Assembly: GCF_900187105.1 (NCBI RefSeq)
Contig: NZ_LT906482.1
Location: forward strand, 868,001-932,000
DNA from: Eikenella corrodens
GTDB taxonomy: Bacteria; Pseudomonadota; Gammaproteobacteria; Burkholderiales; Neisseriaceae
Length of the DNA stretch: 64,000 nucleotides
Reading direction: 5' to 3'
Part shown: positions 55,955 through 63,066 of the stretch, piece after piece
Numbering within the stretch: position 1 is the first letter of the stretch
Layout of the letters: each line of letters opens with the position of its first letter
Program-made: the position numbers and the translations under genes
Notes under the pieces: model-generated
What the model was told of the DNA's origin: nothing
Databases searched by the model: none
The model's input: only the letters and a program-made list of their open reading frames with translations

Positions 55955-57865
55955 ATGAGCCTCCCCACCTCTCACAGCAGCCTTTCCTACCGAGCTGATA
56001 TCGACGGCCTGCGCGCTGTGGCCGTGATTGCCGTTATCCTGTTTCATATTCATGCCAAGCTGCTCCCCGGCGGCTTTCTCGGCGTGGATATATTCTTTGT
56101 TATCTCTGGCTATCTGATTACCACCATCATCCACAAAGAACTGATCGGGCAACGCTTTTCCCTGCTCAATTTCTACCAGCGGCGTGCTAAGCGCATCCTG
56201 CCCGCCTTTCTATTTATGCTCATCACCTGTACTGCCGTGGGCGCATGGCTGCTGATGCCGGATGATTTTCTCAACTATCTGCGTTCACTGCGCTCCTCAC
56301 TGTTTTTCGGTGCCAATCTGTTTTTCGCCAAAAGCGGCGGTTATTTCGATATTGACTCCGCCGAAAAACCGCTGCTGCACATCTGGTCGCTTTCCCTGGA
56401 AGAGCAGTTCTATTTTGTTTTCCCGCTCTTGATGTGGCTAGTGCACAAATATCTGCCCAAATACACCGTACACGCCGTTATCGCCATGATTGCCGCCAGC
56501 CTGCTCTCCGGCTTGGCGCCCTATAAGGCAGATGCCTACTACCTGCCACAAGTGCGCGCATACGAATTACTCATCGGTTCGCTGGCCGCCGTGGTGCCGG
56601 ATCGCTATAAAACCCCGGGTAAAAGCTTAAATCCAATTGCGTGGTTGGCCACTATTGTCATGTTGGTTTGTTTGTGTTTGCCCGACGGCTTCCTGCCCGG
56701 CAAAGGCTATATCGAACGCTTGGCCGTATGCAGTGCTGCCGCTTGGCTAATTGCCGCCGGCAACGGCAGCCGTTTCAACCAGCTGCTTGCTTGGAAGCCG
56801 ATGGTGGCCATCGGCCTGATTTCCTATCCGTTGTATCTATGGCACTGGCCGGTGCTGGCGCTACTGCGCTATGTATATATGGACAGCGTATTGCCGTTGA
56901 ATGTGATATTGGTGTCTATGCCCGGCGTGGTAGTGGCTTCGTGGGTATCGTACCGATTGATTGAGAATCCGATCCGGCACAGCAAAAAACTGTCCGGCAA
57001 GGCGTTTGCCGGCGTGATGGCGGTTTATTTCATGCTGGGGGTTGGGGCGCAGCATGGACGTCATCGTTTTTCAGATTACATAAAAGTACAGCAGGAGCAG
57101 CAAAGAACAACTATCTTGGAATATGGCGTCCAACTTGATCGCACACTCTGCAAAATTGAGAATGAACTGGTCCACTGTACACGCGGCAGCACAGCCCAAC
57201 CTGTGCGATATTTGGCGGTAGGTGATTCACATACTGAGCATTACCAAGCCTTCTTTGACAAACTAGGAAAGCATGAAGATTGGTCTATTAATATTTTGAG
57301 TGTGGGAGGTTGTGTCTATTTGCACCAAAGTGATTTAATGCCATCAGAGATAGGAGAAAGCCGGAGGAACAGTTGCAGAAAAATGAGACAAATCGCTAAT
57401 GATACTTTGGATCAATATCAGGTTGTTATCTTATCTAATCGGTGGTCGCTATATGCCAAATCGGACGATTTCATGCATGCATTTGAGCAGACATTACAAT
57501 ATCTGATTTCCAAAGGAAAAACCATTTATGTACTGCGGGACAATCCTAATACGGGGCTTTCTATGTGGAGACTTTACTTTTTCCAACAAAAAGGAATTCA
57601 CGTTTCTTCATTAGGAACCACTACCAGTACCCAAAAACAGCTGGATACAGAACAAGCCAATTCAAAAATACATGCGCTCATCCAACGGTATCCAGCCATC
57701 CATTGGATTGACCTAACCGAAGGTATTCCTGAAGGTTTTATAGTTAATGGCATCCCGATATATCATGATGACAACCATTTAACCCCTTATGGGGCAAACC
57801 ATATTGCCGATTGGTTCATTAATTCCAATCAACATCTTCTGCAGCCTACACAAACAACTGATTGA
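55955..57865 (+). CDS. Acyltransferase 3 - SGNH fusion, O-acetyltransferase type
   Basis: A 636-residue protein. Residues 1-365 form a 10-11 helix acyltransferase-3 domain: SYRADIDGLRAVAVIAVILFHI, GGFLGVDIFFVISGYLIT, HIWSLSLEEQFYFVFPLLMWL. The C-terminal SGNH domain contains AVGDSHTEHYQAFFDKL (GDSH, nucleophile Ser near residue 424) and HDDNHLTPYGANHI (Asp-His). This is the OafA/OatA-like layout that O-acetylates LPS, capsule or peptidoglycan. Base composition changes near 57,050: the SGNH half is clearly richer in A and T and lacks DUS. The acceptor is unknown. Confidence 0.88.
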   Translation: MSLPTSHSSLSYRADIDGLRAVAVIAVILFHIHAKLLPGGFLGVDIFFVISGYLITTIIHKELIGQRFSLLNFYQRRAKRILPAFLFMLITCTAVGAWLLMPDDFLNYLRSLRSSLFFGANLFFAKSGGYFDIDSAEKPLLHIWSLSLEEQFYFVFPLLMWLVHKYLPKYTVHAVIAMIAASLLSGLAPYKADAYYLPQVRAYELLIGSLAAVVPDRYKTPGKSLNPIAWLATIVMLVCLCLPDGFLPGKGYIERLAVCSAAAWLIAAGNGSRFNQLLAWKPMVAIGLISYPLYLWHWPVLALLRYVYMDSVLPLNVILVSMPGVVVASWVSYRLIENPIRHSKKLSGKAFAGVMAVYFMLGVGAQHGRHRFSDYIKVQQEQQRTTILEYGVQLDRTLCKIENELVHCTRGSTAQPVRYLAVGDSHTEHYQAFFDKLGKHEDWSINILSVGGCVYLHQSDLMPSEIGESRRNSCRKMRQIANDTLDQYQVVILSNRWSLYAKSDDFMHAFEQTLQYLISKGKTIYVLRDNPNTGLSMWRLYFFQQKGIHVSSLGTTTSTQKQLDTEQANSKIHALIQRYPAIHWIDLTEGIPEGFIVNGIPIYHDDNHLTPYGANHIADWFINSNQHLLQPTQTTD

Positions 57866-57965
57866 ACCTGCAACGTGGGTTACCCAAGCAAGTCTTAATA
57901 TTGTAATGGCTGGTTTGGTAGTACCCACCTGAATCCGTTGTGTTCTTTATGTGGTGTTAGCAATT

Positions 57966-58010
57966 AAAGGCTACCTGAAATCCGCCCGCCGGTTTTCAGG
58001 TAGTCTTTTT
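57966..58010 (+). terminator. DUS-pair terminator with one decayed arm
   Basis: AAAGGCTACCTGAAA (57966-57980) pairs with TTTTCAGGTAGTCTTTTT (57993-58010), which has one mismatch to the DUS (GTAGTCT) but allows G-U pairing. Confidence 0.75.
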
Positions 58011-58084
58011 CATATCAGCCGAAGAGTGCCGCAGAATCGGCTATAATGCCGCCGTTTCCAATTCTTGATTTCAGGGAAGGCATC

Positions 58085-58729
58085 ATGAGCGATTTTCGGC
58101 AGGATTTTCTGCGCTTTGCGCTGGAGCAGGATGTGTTGCGCTTTGGCGAGTTTGTTACCAAAGCCGGGCGGCTTTCGCCCTATTTTTTCAACGCCGGGCT
58201 GTTTAACGACGGCGCCTCCACCCTTGCGTTGGCGCGGTTTTATGCGCGTTCGATTCTCGAGAGCAGGGTGGAGTTCGATATGCTGTTCGGCCCGGCTTAT
58301 AAAGGTATCGTGCTGGCTTCGGCCACGGCGATGATGCTGGCCGAAGCGGGGCGAAATGTGCCTTTTGCCTACAACCGCAAGGAAGCCAAAGACCACGGCG
58401 AAGGCGGTACGTTGGTGGGCGCGCCGCTGGCCGGACGGGTGTTGATTATCGATGATGTGATTTCCGCCGGTACTTCGGTGCGCGAATCGGTGCGCCTGAT
58501 TGAGCAGGCAGGCGCTACGCCAGCCGGGGTGGCAATTGCGCTCGACCGCATGGAAAAAGGCACGGGCAACCAATCGGCGGTGCAAGAGGTACGCCAGCAA
58601 TACGGGCTGCCGGTGGTGCCGATTGCCAGCCTGGCCGATTTGCTCGCGCTCTTGCAAGACGATGCGCAGTTCCGGCAACACCTCGAGCCGGTGCAGGCCT
58701 ACCGCGACCGCTACGGGGTGGCGGCTTAA
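58085..58729 (+). CDS. pyrE: Orotate phosphoribosyltransferase
   Basis: A 214-residue PRTase: FLRFALEQDVLRFGEFVTKAGRLSPYFFNAGLFNDG, GPAYKGIVLAS, the catalytic KEAKDHGEGGTLVG loop and the PRPP-binding VLIIDDVISAGTS. It converts orotate and PRPP to OMP. ATG 58085 starts the conserved sequence. Its stop codon overlaps, on the other strand, the end of a phage tail gene remnant, so it marks the left edge of the prophage. Confidence 0.96.
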   Translation: MSDFRQDFLRFALEQDVLRFGEFVTKAGRLSPYFFNAGLFNDGASTLALARFYARSILESRVEFDMLFGPAYKGIVLASATAMMLAEAGRNVPFAYNRKEAKDHGEGGTLVGAPLAGRVLIIDDVISAGTSVRESVRLIEQAGATPAGVAIALDRMEKGTGNQSAVQEVRQQYGLPVVPIASLADLLALLQDDAQFRQHLEPVQAYRDRYGVAA

Positions 58730-58907
58730 GAATAAAGGCTACCTGAAATTGGGAATGTGGGTTTGTCCAAATCAGGCTTGCGGATACCTGTTTGCTGGTA
58801 AATCTGCTCCAGCGCATCCCATTTGGATTGCTCCCGGTCTTTGATGGGTTTGTGCAGCTTGAAATAACGCCGCGCCTGCCTCTCCGCCTCGGCAATTACG
58901 CCTTGAA
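58726..58907 (-). other. Frameshift-dependent extension of tail chaperone (gpGT-like)
   Basis: After the slippery A-AAT-TTT the -1 frame continues as QGVIAEAERQARRYFKLHKPIKDREQ and onward for about 60 codons, ending at TAA (58726-58728). The last residues are encoded by an Eikenella DUS, so the natural end is probably lost. The charged, amphipathic sequence looks like a genuine T domain. It has no start codon of its own. Confidence 0.7.
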
Positions 58908-59306
58908 AAAATTTTGCTCTTCTGCCGCTTCGTCCATGATCTGCTTACGCAGCCAGGTATATTGCGACAGCACGGATTTAATGGCTTCAGCATCGCTGCC
59001 CACTTCTTTACCGTCGTCTTTCAGGCCGTCGAACGATACCGTCAGCACGCAGGTAGTCTCAATATCGCGGGCAATCGCCTGCTCCATTGTTTCTACCTCA
59101 GCCTTGCCGGTGCGCTGTTCTTTAGTTGCCTTCAACTGTGCTTCACGGGATAGCCGGTTCATCAGGCGCAGCATTTCGTCAGAACGCATACTGCGGATAG
59201 TGATGGTAAAACCCAGTTCCGCCCCAGTTGTCGGGTGCTTAGGGTGAAACTCGTGGGTTTCGTTGAAACGGTCATTGGAAACGCCTTGCAGTTCCTTTAA
59301 ATCCAT
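58896..59306 (-). CDS. Phage tail assembly chaperone (gpG-like)
   Basis: A protein of about 136 residues starting MDLKELQGVSNDRFNETHEFHPKHPTTGAELGFTITIRSM, with AGGAG upstream. It has the size, position after the tail-tube gene and helical charged C-terminus expected for lambda gpG-type chaperones. Its last codons hold A-AAT-TTT (58914-58908 on the minus strand) directly before the stop, as in the conserved G/GT frameshift. These proteins bind the tape measure during tail assembly. Family naming is by context. Confidence 0.75.
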   Translation of the reverse strand: MDLKELQGVSNDRFNETHEFHPKHPTTGAELGFTITIRSMRSDEMLRLMNRLSREAQLKATKEQRTGKAEVETMEQAIARDIETTCVLTVSFDGLKDDGKEVGSDAEAIKSVLSQYTWLRKQIMDEAAEEQNFFKA

Positions 59307-59337
59307 GAATAAATCTCCTGAAATCAAAAATATAAAA

Positions 59338-59358
59338 GGCTGCCTGAAACAGACAGCC
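59338..59358 (-). terminator. Terminator-like hairpin after tail tube, with Simonsiella-type DUS
   Basis: On the minus strand GGCTGTCTG pairs with CAGGCAGCC (one G-U) followed by TTTT. The right arm is AGGCTGCCTGAA, an exact Simonsiella-type DUS (59337-59348). Confidence 0.6.
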
Positions 59359-59364
59359 CCAACA

Positions 59365-59829
59365 TTAACCTACCGTCAGCTTCGGCTTGCCGGACAGTCG
59401 GATGGTTACATCTCGGCTTACCACATCGGCCACGCCGGATACGTTCCATTTATTGGTTTTAACGCGCCCCATCACAAGGAAAACCGTGTTGTCAGGGAAC
59501 TTAACCTTAAATAGGCGCAGTTTCTTATCTTCTGCCGCTTTGACGATCTCCTTTTGTCCGTTGTCGCTTGGCACATAATGGCCGGTGAAGGAAAATTCGC
59601 CAGGGTCAGTCAAGCCCAGCGCCGTTTCTTTGAAGCCTTCCGAAGCCAGCGTGGTAACATCCACTTCATCGGTCGATTCACCGCTGTAATCGATGGTTTT
59701 CGTGGTGTCGGCCAAATCGACATACGTTACTGGGGTTGCCCCAGTAGCAATATTGCCGGAAGTATCCTTCACTTCCTCTTTTGACATCTGCAGGGTCGTA
59801 CCCTCTGCCAACATATACTTGGAACCCAT
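59365..59829 (-). CDS. Phage tail tube protein
   Basis: A 154-residue protein starting MGSKYMLAEGTTLQMSKEE with GGAG upstream. Beta-rich, with TGHYVPSDNGQKEIVKAAEDKKLRLFKVKFPDNTVFLVMGRV, typical of lambda gpV/TP901-like major tail proteins, which include a FTGxYxxxD-like motif. Position between the terminator gene and the chaperone agrees. Two minus-strand terminator hairpins lie just upstream, which is odd for a late gene. Confidence 0.82.
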   Translation of the reverse strand: MGSKYMLAEGTTLQMSKEEVKDTSGNIATGATPVTYVDLADTTKTIDYSGESTDEVDVTTLASEGFKETALGLTDPGEFSFTGHYVPSDNGQKEIVKAAEDKKLRLFKVKFPDNTVFLVMGRVKTNKWNVSGVADVVSRDVTIRLSGKPKLTVG

Positions 59830-59848
59830 ATCCAATCTCCATAAAAAA

Positions 59849-59893
59849 GCCCGCGCGGGCAAAAGAAAAGCCCTGCTTTCAAATGAGCAGGGC
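59849..59893 (-). terminator. Double terminator ahead of the tail-tube gene
   Basis: Read on the minus strand, GCCCTGCT/AGCAGGGC (59886-59893 with 59870-59877) is followed by TTTTCTTTT. The perfect palindrome GCCCGCGCGGGC (59849-59860) follows, then TTTTTT. Both look like rho-independent terminators. They would stop transcripts arriving from the right, including the antisense RNA proposed below. Confidence 0.7.
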
Positions 59894-59921
59894 ATAAAAC
59901 CTTTTGAAATATATAAATATC

Positions 59922-59950
59922 TTGACTTTTAATATATGGTACATTATAAT
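59922..59950 (+). promoter_or_regulatory. Near-consensus sigma-70 promoter of the inserted cassette
   Basis: TTGACT (59922-59927), a 17-base spacer and TATAAT (59945-59950) match the consensus at 11 of 12 positions. Transcription would begin near 59957 and read through two hairpins into the 21-codon peptide frame and then the RHH gene. Confidence 0.8.
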
Positions 59951-59976
59951 AATGCTGTCGGATAAGCCGACAACGG

Positions 59977-60121
59977 GAAAAGCCCCACCGAAGCGGGGCT
60001 TTACTGGGAGAAAGAAAATGAAGCCGACACTTCAAATTCTGCTCTTGGTTGTCCTGATGTTGGTAAGCAGTAATGCCTACTAAGGACTAACCAGCTAGGC
60101 GGCGGCTACACCCGCTGCCTA
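59977..60121 (-). ncRNA. Candidate Sib-like antisense RNA
   Basis: On the minus strand a moderate promoter (TTGCTT at 60156-60151, 17-base spacer, TAAGAT at 60133-60128) would start a transcript near 60121. It would run through the complement of the peptide gene and end at AAGCCCC/GGGGCTT followed by TTTT (59999-59978). The length is about 145 nt, similar to E. coli Sib RNAs. A strong hairpin (60095-60122) would form at its 5' end. All of this is inference from sequence. Confidence 0.35.
60018..60083 (+). CDS. Ibs-like hydrophobic peptide, candidate type I toxin
   Basis: A 21-codon frame: MKPTLQILLLVVLM then a short LVSSNAY end. It is a single hydrophobic helix with a charged N-terminus and SxxAY at the end, like E. 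coli Ibs peptides (which end SFSAY and are 18-19 residues). GGGAG lies seven bases before the ATG. A strong promoter lies upstream and a plausible antisense RNA covers the frame. Ibs peptides depolarise the inner membrane and are repressed by Sib antisense RNAs. Alternatives are a leader peptide or a phage membrane peptide. Confidence 0.5.
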   Translation: MKPTLQILLLVVLMLVSSNAY

Positions 60122-60159
60122 GTCCCAATCTTACAAAATCCCGCACCATAAAGCAAGCC

Positions 60160-60342
60160 ATGAAAAAACTGACCCAAGCCGATTACACCAAGAAATATCT
60201 GGAAAAGCACGGCATCGTACAAAAAAAATTCAACCTCGACCCGGAAACCGTAGCCCTGTTGGAACGACTGGCTGCCGCACGCGGCGAAAGTCAAACTGCC
60301 GTCGTCAAGGCTGCCTTGCAGGCATTGTCCGCAGGCCATTAA
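60160..60342 (+). CDS. Small ribbon-helix-helix-like protein
   Basis: A 60-residue protein: a basic N-terminus (MKKLTQADYTKKYLEKHG), then KKFNLDPETVALLERLAAARGESQTAVVKAALQAL. This resembles an RHH/Arc fold (strand, helix, loop, helix), with the FNLDPETVALLERLA strand-helix and SQTAVVKAALQAL second helix. A DNA-binding or antitoxin-like role is possible. Ribosome site is weak (AAGCAAGCC). It is on the plus strand, opposite to the phage late genes that flank it, and downstream of the cassette promoter. Confidence 0.65.
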   Translation: MKKLTQADYTKKYLEKHGIVQKKFNLDPETVALLERLAAARGESQTAVVKAALQALSAGH

Positions 60343-60408
60343 GCCTACTCAATCGCCAAATACGGCACACTTACCACCACCGCATAGCGCCCATCCAGCA
60401 TATAACCC

Positions 60409-61121
60409 GGGGCTGACGTAGATTAGCCCTAAATTCCACACCACTCCCGCAGGATTTTAAGCTGCTGGGACGGTGTGCCGAAGTTAAATCGAAATTCGCA
60501 TTCTTTCAAGAACAGCGGGAAGGATTTGCGATCGATTCCGTTATATTTACGTAAGACGCGTTTTGCCTGATTCCAAAAATTCTCAATGCCGTTAATGTGG
60601 TTCTGGCGGTCTGCAAATTCCTTGGAATGGTTGATGCGGTGATGGCTAAAACCGCTTATGTCCAACTTGTCGTAGCTGCTCAGACTATCCGTGTAAACAA
60701 TACTATCCGGCATAATTTTTTGTTTGATCACAGGCATCAAAGTATCGGACTTGGCATTATCCACCACAACAGTATAGACCCGTCCGTTGCGTTTCAGAAT
60801 GCCGAAGACAACCACTTTGCCTGCCGCACCGCGACCACGTCTGCCTTTACGCCGTCCGCCGAAATAGCTTTCGTCCAACTCGACGGGCCCCTCGAAAACC
60901 TCATCGGCAGCCAAGACCAAATGATGGCTGATGACCATACGGATTTTGCGGTAGAACAGAATGGCGGAGTTGGGCTGAATGTCTAAAATATCGGCAGCGG
61001 AACGGGCGGTAACTTGGAGTACAAAAAATTCAAGTAGTTTCTTTTGAACTCTCTTGCTTAATTTACAATTGGTTATCTGCATTTTTGTAGACTAGCATGA
61101 CTGCTAATCTACGTCAGCCCC
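60409..61121 (-). mobile_element. IS1016-like element (IS1595 family), copy 2
   Basis: A 713-bp element, same length as copy 1, with perfect 19-bp ends GGGGCTGACGTAGATTAGC (60409-60427) and complement (61103-61121). The ends differ from copy 1 at the CTGACGTAG/CTGTACTAG core in step on both sides. The target duplication is TATAACCC (60401-60408 and 61122-61129), perfect over 8 bp. Confidence 0.95.
60429..61082 (-). CDS. IS1595-family transposase, copy 2
   Basis: A 217-residue transposase, like copy 1 except for scattered differences mainly in the first 65 residues (for example KLSKRVQKKLLEFFVLQ, ILDIQPNSAILF). The catalytic motifs VELDESYFGG, IVYTDSLSSYDKL and HINGIENFWNQAKRV are unchanged, so it looks active. 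The clustering of differences at the N-terminus and inverted repeats suggests two related lineages rather than recent copying of one. Confidence 0.94.
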   Translation of the reverse strand: MQITNCKLSKRVQKKLLEFFVLQVTARSAADILDIQPNSAILFYRKIRMVISHHLVLAADEVFEGPVELDESYFGGRRKGRRGRGAAGKVVVFGILKRNGRVYTVVVDNAKSDTLMPVIKQKIMPDSIVYTDSLSSYDKLDISGFSHHRINHSKEFADRQNHINGIENFWNQAKRVLRKYNGIDRKSFPLFLKECEFRFNFGTPSQQLKILREWCGI

Positions 61122-61445
61122 TATAACCCTTGCTGCGGCTTGGGTGCTGGCGAATAGCCACCACGCCGAACTTGCCACCACGCCGGAACAGGTTTATCAA
61201 CTCCGACGTGATTTCATCCACCTGTCCGGCGCCGCTGTTCTGTGGCACATACACCGTGATTTGAAATATCCCGCTGTACTTGGCCGCATTCAGCGTGCCT
61301 TGCACCGTATCTGCCGGAAGAAGCGCGGTTTGCAGATACGCTCCACTCGGCTGCTTAGTGTCGGTATTTCCCGGCACCAGCGGCAAGCGGTGTGATTGGG
61401 CGTAGCTATGCACCACCTTTTCCAAGGCGCGGCGAATTTGCGCGG

Positions 61446-61841
61446 TTAAGTCCATTGTTTACCCTCTAGCCAGTTCTGCATATTGGTTACCGTAATCCGC
61501 ACCATGCCTTGCGGCGCTTGGGTGGAATAGCCATTGGTTGTGCGGCCGGTCGGGTGTTTCGGCGGATTGGGATACAGCCCGTATTCAATAATCGGCGCAT
61601 ATACCTTGTCTGTGGCGATATATACCACCTGCCCGGCTTTAGCTGTTACCGTCGAGCCGTTGAACGCAGTCGGCAGCACATTGACTGACTGCGTCCAGCT
61701 GGCTTTCAGGTCGCCGCTGTCCACCGGCGTCTGTTCCAACAACCGGCGGTGGGCTTCCTGCACGATTTCGTCCGCCGCCGCGTCCAATTTTTGCCGTACT
61801 GCGTCCGCCCATGCGCTGATTTGGCTGCCGAAGCCTCTCAT
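61446..61841 (-). CDS. HK97 gp10-like tail completion protein
   Basis: A 131-residue protein starting MRGFGSQISAWADAVRQKLDAAADEIVQEAHRRLLEQTPVDSGDLKASW. The TPVDTGxLxxSW-like motif is the HK97 gp10/lambda gpZ-type hallmark. The start overlaps the preceding membrane-peptide gene in ATGA, and the stop overlaps the tail-terminator gene by 10 bases, so it is a tightly coupled late operon. Confidence 0.85.
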   Translation of the reverse strand: MRGFGSQISAWADAVRQKLDAAADEIVQEAHRRLLEQTPVDSGDLKASWTQSVNVLPTAFNGSTVTAKAGQVVYIATDKVYAPIIEYGLYPNPPKHPTGRTTNGYSTQAPQGMVRITVTNMQNWLEGKQWT

Positions 61842-61999
61842 AACAGCCCCCACAGCCAAACCAACAGCCATCCAAGCAAGCCCAGCGGCAGCAATGCCAA
61901 CGCAGCCACTAATAGAAACGCCAACACCAACAGTAAAGCCATGCCCGCAATTTCTACCAGGCTAACCACAATCTGATTAAGTGCCTTCAACGTTTCCAT
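61838..61999 (-). CDS. Small phage membrane protein
   Basis: A 53-codon frame: METLKALNQIVVSLVEIAG, then a long hydrophobic run (about residues 18-52) in Leu, Val, Ala and Trp. Its ATG overlaps the connector stop in TGATG and its stop overlaps the next ATG in ATGA, strong evidence that it is translated. No function is recognised; small membrane proteins at this position are known in other prophages. Confidence 0.65.
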   Translation of the reverse strand: METLKALNQIVVSLVEIAGMALLLVLAFLLVAALALLPLGLLGWLLVWLWGLL

Positions 62000-62361
62000 C
62001 ACTCCCTCCGTGCCTGCGCCTGATAAGCCACTACTACGGAAGCCGGCTTGATGGGCATGACACTAACCACCCGCCAAGCCTCGCCGCCGCATTCCAAGAG
62101 ACAACCAGTTTGCAGATTACAGGATGCGGTAGCCGTAACCAGCATATCGCCGGACTGCACCAAATGCGCACCACCAAGCTGCATGATATGCTTCTCATTC
62201 AGATTGCCGAACACGCATTTCCCAATATAGCTCTGTGTCTGCTGAACCGTGCGTGATGTTTCCACATCATAACGGCTACTGCTGACCGTAACCGTGCAAT
62301 CCCGCCCAAAGTCGGCGATCACATCAGCGGCCACCACTTCCAATCCCGTATAATCAAACAT
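61999..62361 (-). CDS. Phage head-tail connector protein
   Basis: A 120-residue beta-rich protein: MFDYTGLEVVAADVIADFGRDCTVTVSSSRYDVE, IGKCVFGNLNEKHIMQLGGAHLVQSGDMLVTATASC, WRVVSVMPIKPASVVVAYQAQ. Size, composition and place between the adaptor and gp10-like genes fit lambda gpFII/HK97 gp7-like connectors. It begins two bases after the adaptor stop. Confidence 0.75.
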   Translation of the reverse strand: MFDYTGLEVVAADVIADFGRDCTVTVSSSRYDVETSRTVQQTQSYIGKCVFGNLNEKHIMQLGGAHLVQSGDMLVTATASCNLQTGCLLECGGEAWRVVSVMPIKPASVVVAYQAQARRE

Positions 62362-62363
62362 AA

Positions 62364-62790
62364 CTACCCTCTCGGCATCGGCACCATGTGAACACCTTTG
62401 CGCGGCTCATACATCCCGTACAGCAAGGCCGCCACATAGTCGAAACGTTCCTTATTGGTATTGCCTATCGCATAAGTAACCGCGATTTCGCCGACCTTCA
62501 CGCTCTGCTGTTTTGGTTTCTCGTTGCTGTTCAGCTGCTGCTGCAAAGCCAACTCGCAGACCGCTTTCAGCACCTGCGGATGTACCGGTTCTTCTCCACT
62601 CCGCATCGCTGCATTCAAGCCGTTTTTCAGCCTAAAATTAGCGTCCAGATAGTCGGAGGCGGATACCAGCATCCGCTCCTTAGTCGGCTCATCCAACGCT
62701 GTCCATGCAGCGGCAGACTGCCGCATCTGATGGTAGCGGTCGGCATCGGCTATCCGAATCAGCCGCCCAAGCCCACGCCGATGTATTGAA
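62364..62790 (-). pseudogene. Phage head-tail adaptor / DnaT-like, 5' end lost
   Basis: The credible coding part is ADADRYHQMRQSAAAWTALDEPTKERMLVSASDYLDANFRLKNGLNAAMRSGEEPVHPQVLKAVCELALQQ and onward to stop 62364. The usual start (an approximately 20-residue lead ending SVADADRYH) is replaced by out-of-frame or missing bases around 62760-62790. The open frame continues into the antisense of the next plus-strand gene, which is not meaningful. These proteins join portal and connector. Confidence 0.7.
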
Positions 62791-62814
62791 CGCAATCTGT
62801 AGAGGAGATGTGGA

Positions 62815-63021
62815 ATGAGATATCCAGTATTCGCGAAATCAAAATCATCAGGGGGAATTATGTTGTTTGTTTCCAGAGACGAAGCTGTAATTATCCGCTT
62901 TAAAAGAAGCGAATTGGTAAATGGCAATAGGATTGAAGATGATTGGCTTCCAGTTACAAACCAATCTGCATGGCAAATTCTTTCGCATGAAGAGGTACAG
63001 AAAATATTTAACAATGATTGA
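62815..63021 (+). CDS. Unknown 68-residue phage-region protein
   Basis: I do not recognise it. From ATG 62815 with GAGGAG upstream it encodes MRYPVFAKSKSSGGIMLFVSRDEAVIIRFKRSEL, then GNRIEDDWLPVTNQSAWQILSHEEVQKIF. It is AT-rich relative to neighbours, soluble and mixed in charge. A terminator-like hairpin follows directly. It abuts the truncated adaptor gene, so it may have been inserted there. Confidence 0.65.
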   Translation: MRYPVFAKSKSSGGIMLFVSRDEAVIIRFKRSELVNGNRIEDDWLPVTNQSAWQILSHEEVQKIFNND

Positions 63022-63028
63022 TTAACTA

Positions 63029-63049
63029 GGCCACCTTCGGGTGGTCTTT
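63029..63049 (+). terminator. Short terminator hairpin
   Basis: GCCACC and GGTGGT flank TTCG and are followed by CTTTA, a stable tetraloop hairpin after the 68-residue gene. Confidence 0.6.
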
Positions 63050-63066
63050 AGTTTGGAGATTAAGCC

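Larger units (their letters stand above)
60345..61455 (-). pseudogene. Phage tail terminator gene interrupted by IS
   Basis: The 5' part (61455-61122) encodes MDLTAQIRRALEKVVHSYAQSHRLPLVPGN through FGVVAIRQHPSRSKGY. With the IS and one 8-bp duplication removed the frame continues MLDGRYAVVVSVPYLAIE to TAG at 60345-60347, giving about 131 residues. Size, position and YxVxVSVPY end fit lambda gpU/DUF4128-type tail terminators. The IS replaces the last 18 residues by two codons and a stop, probably inactivating it. Confidence 0.85.

Noticed and set aside
62364-63014. 216-codon full-length reading of the head-tail adaptor
   Set aside because: Its first 70 codons are the antisense of the 68-residue plus-strand gene and do not resemble the family.
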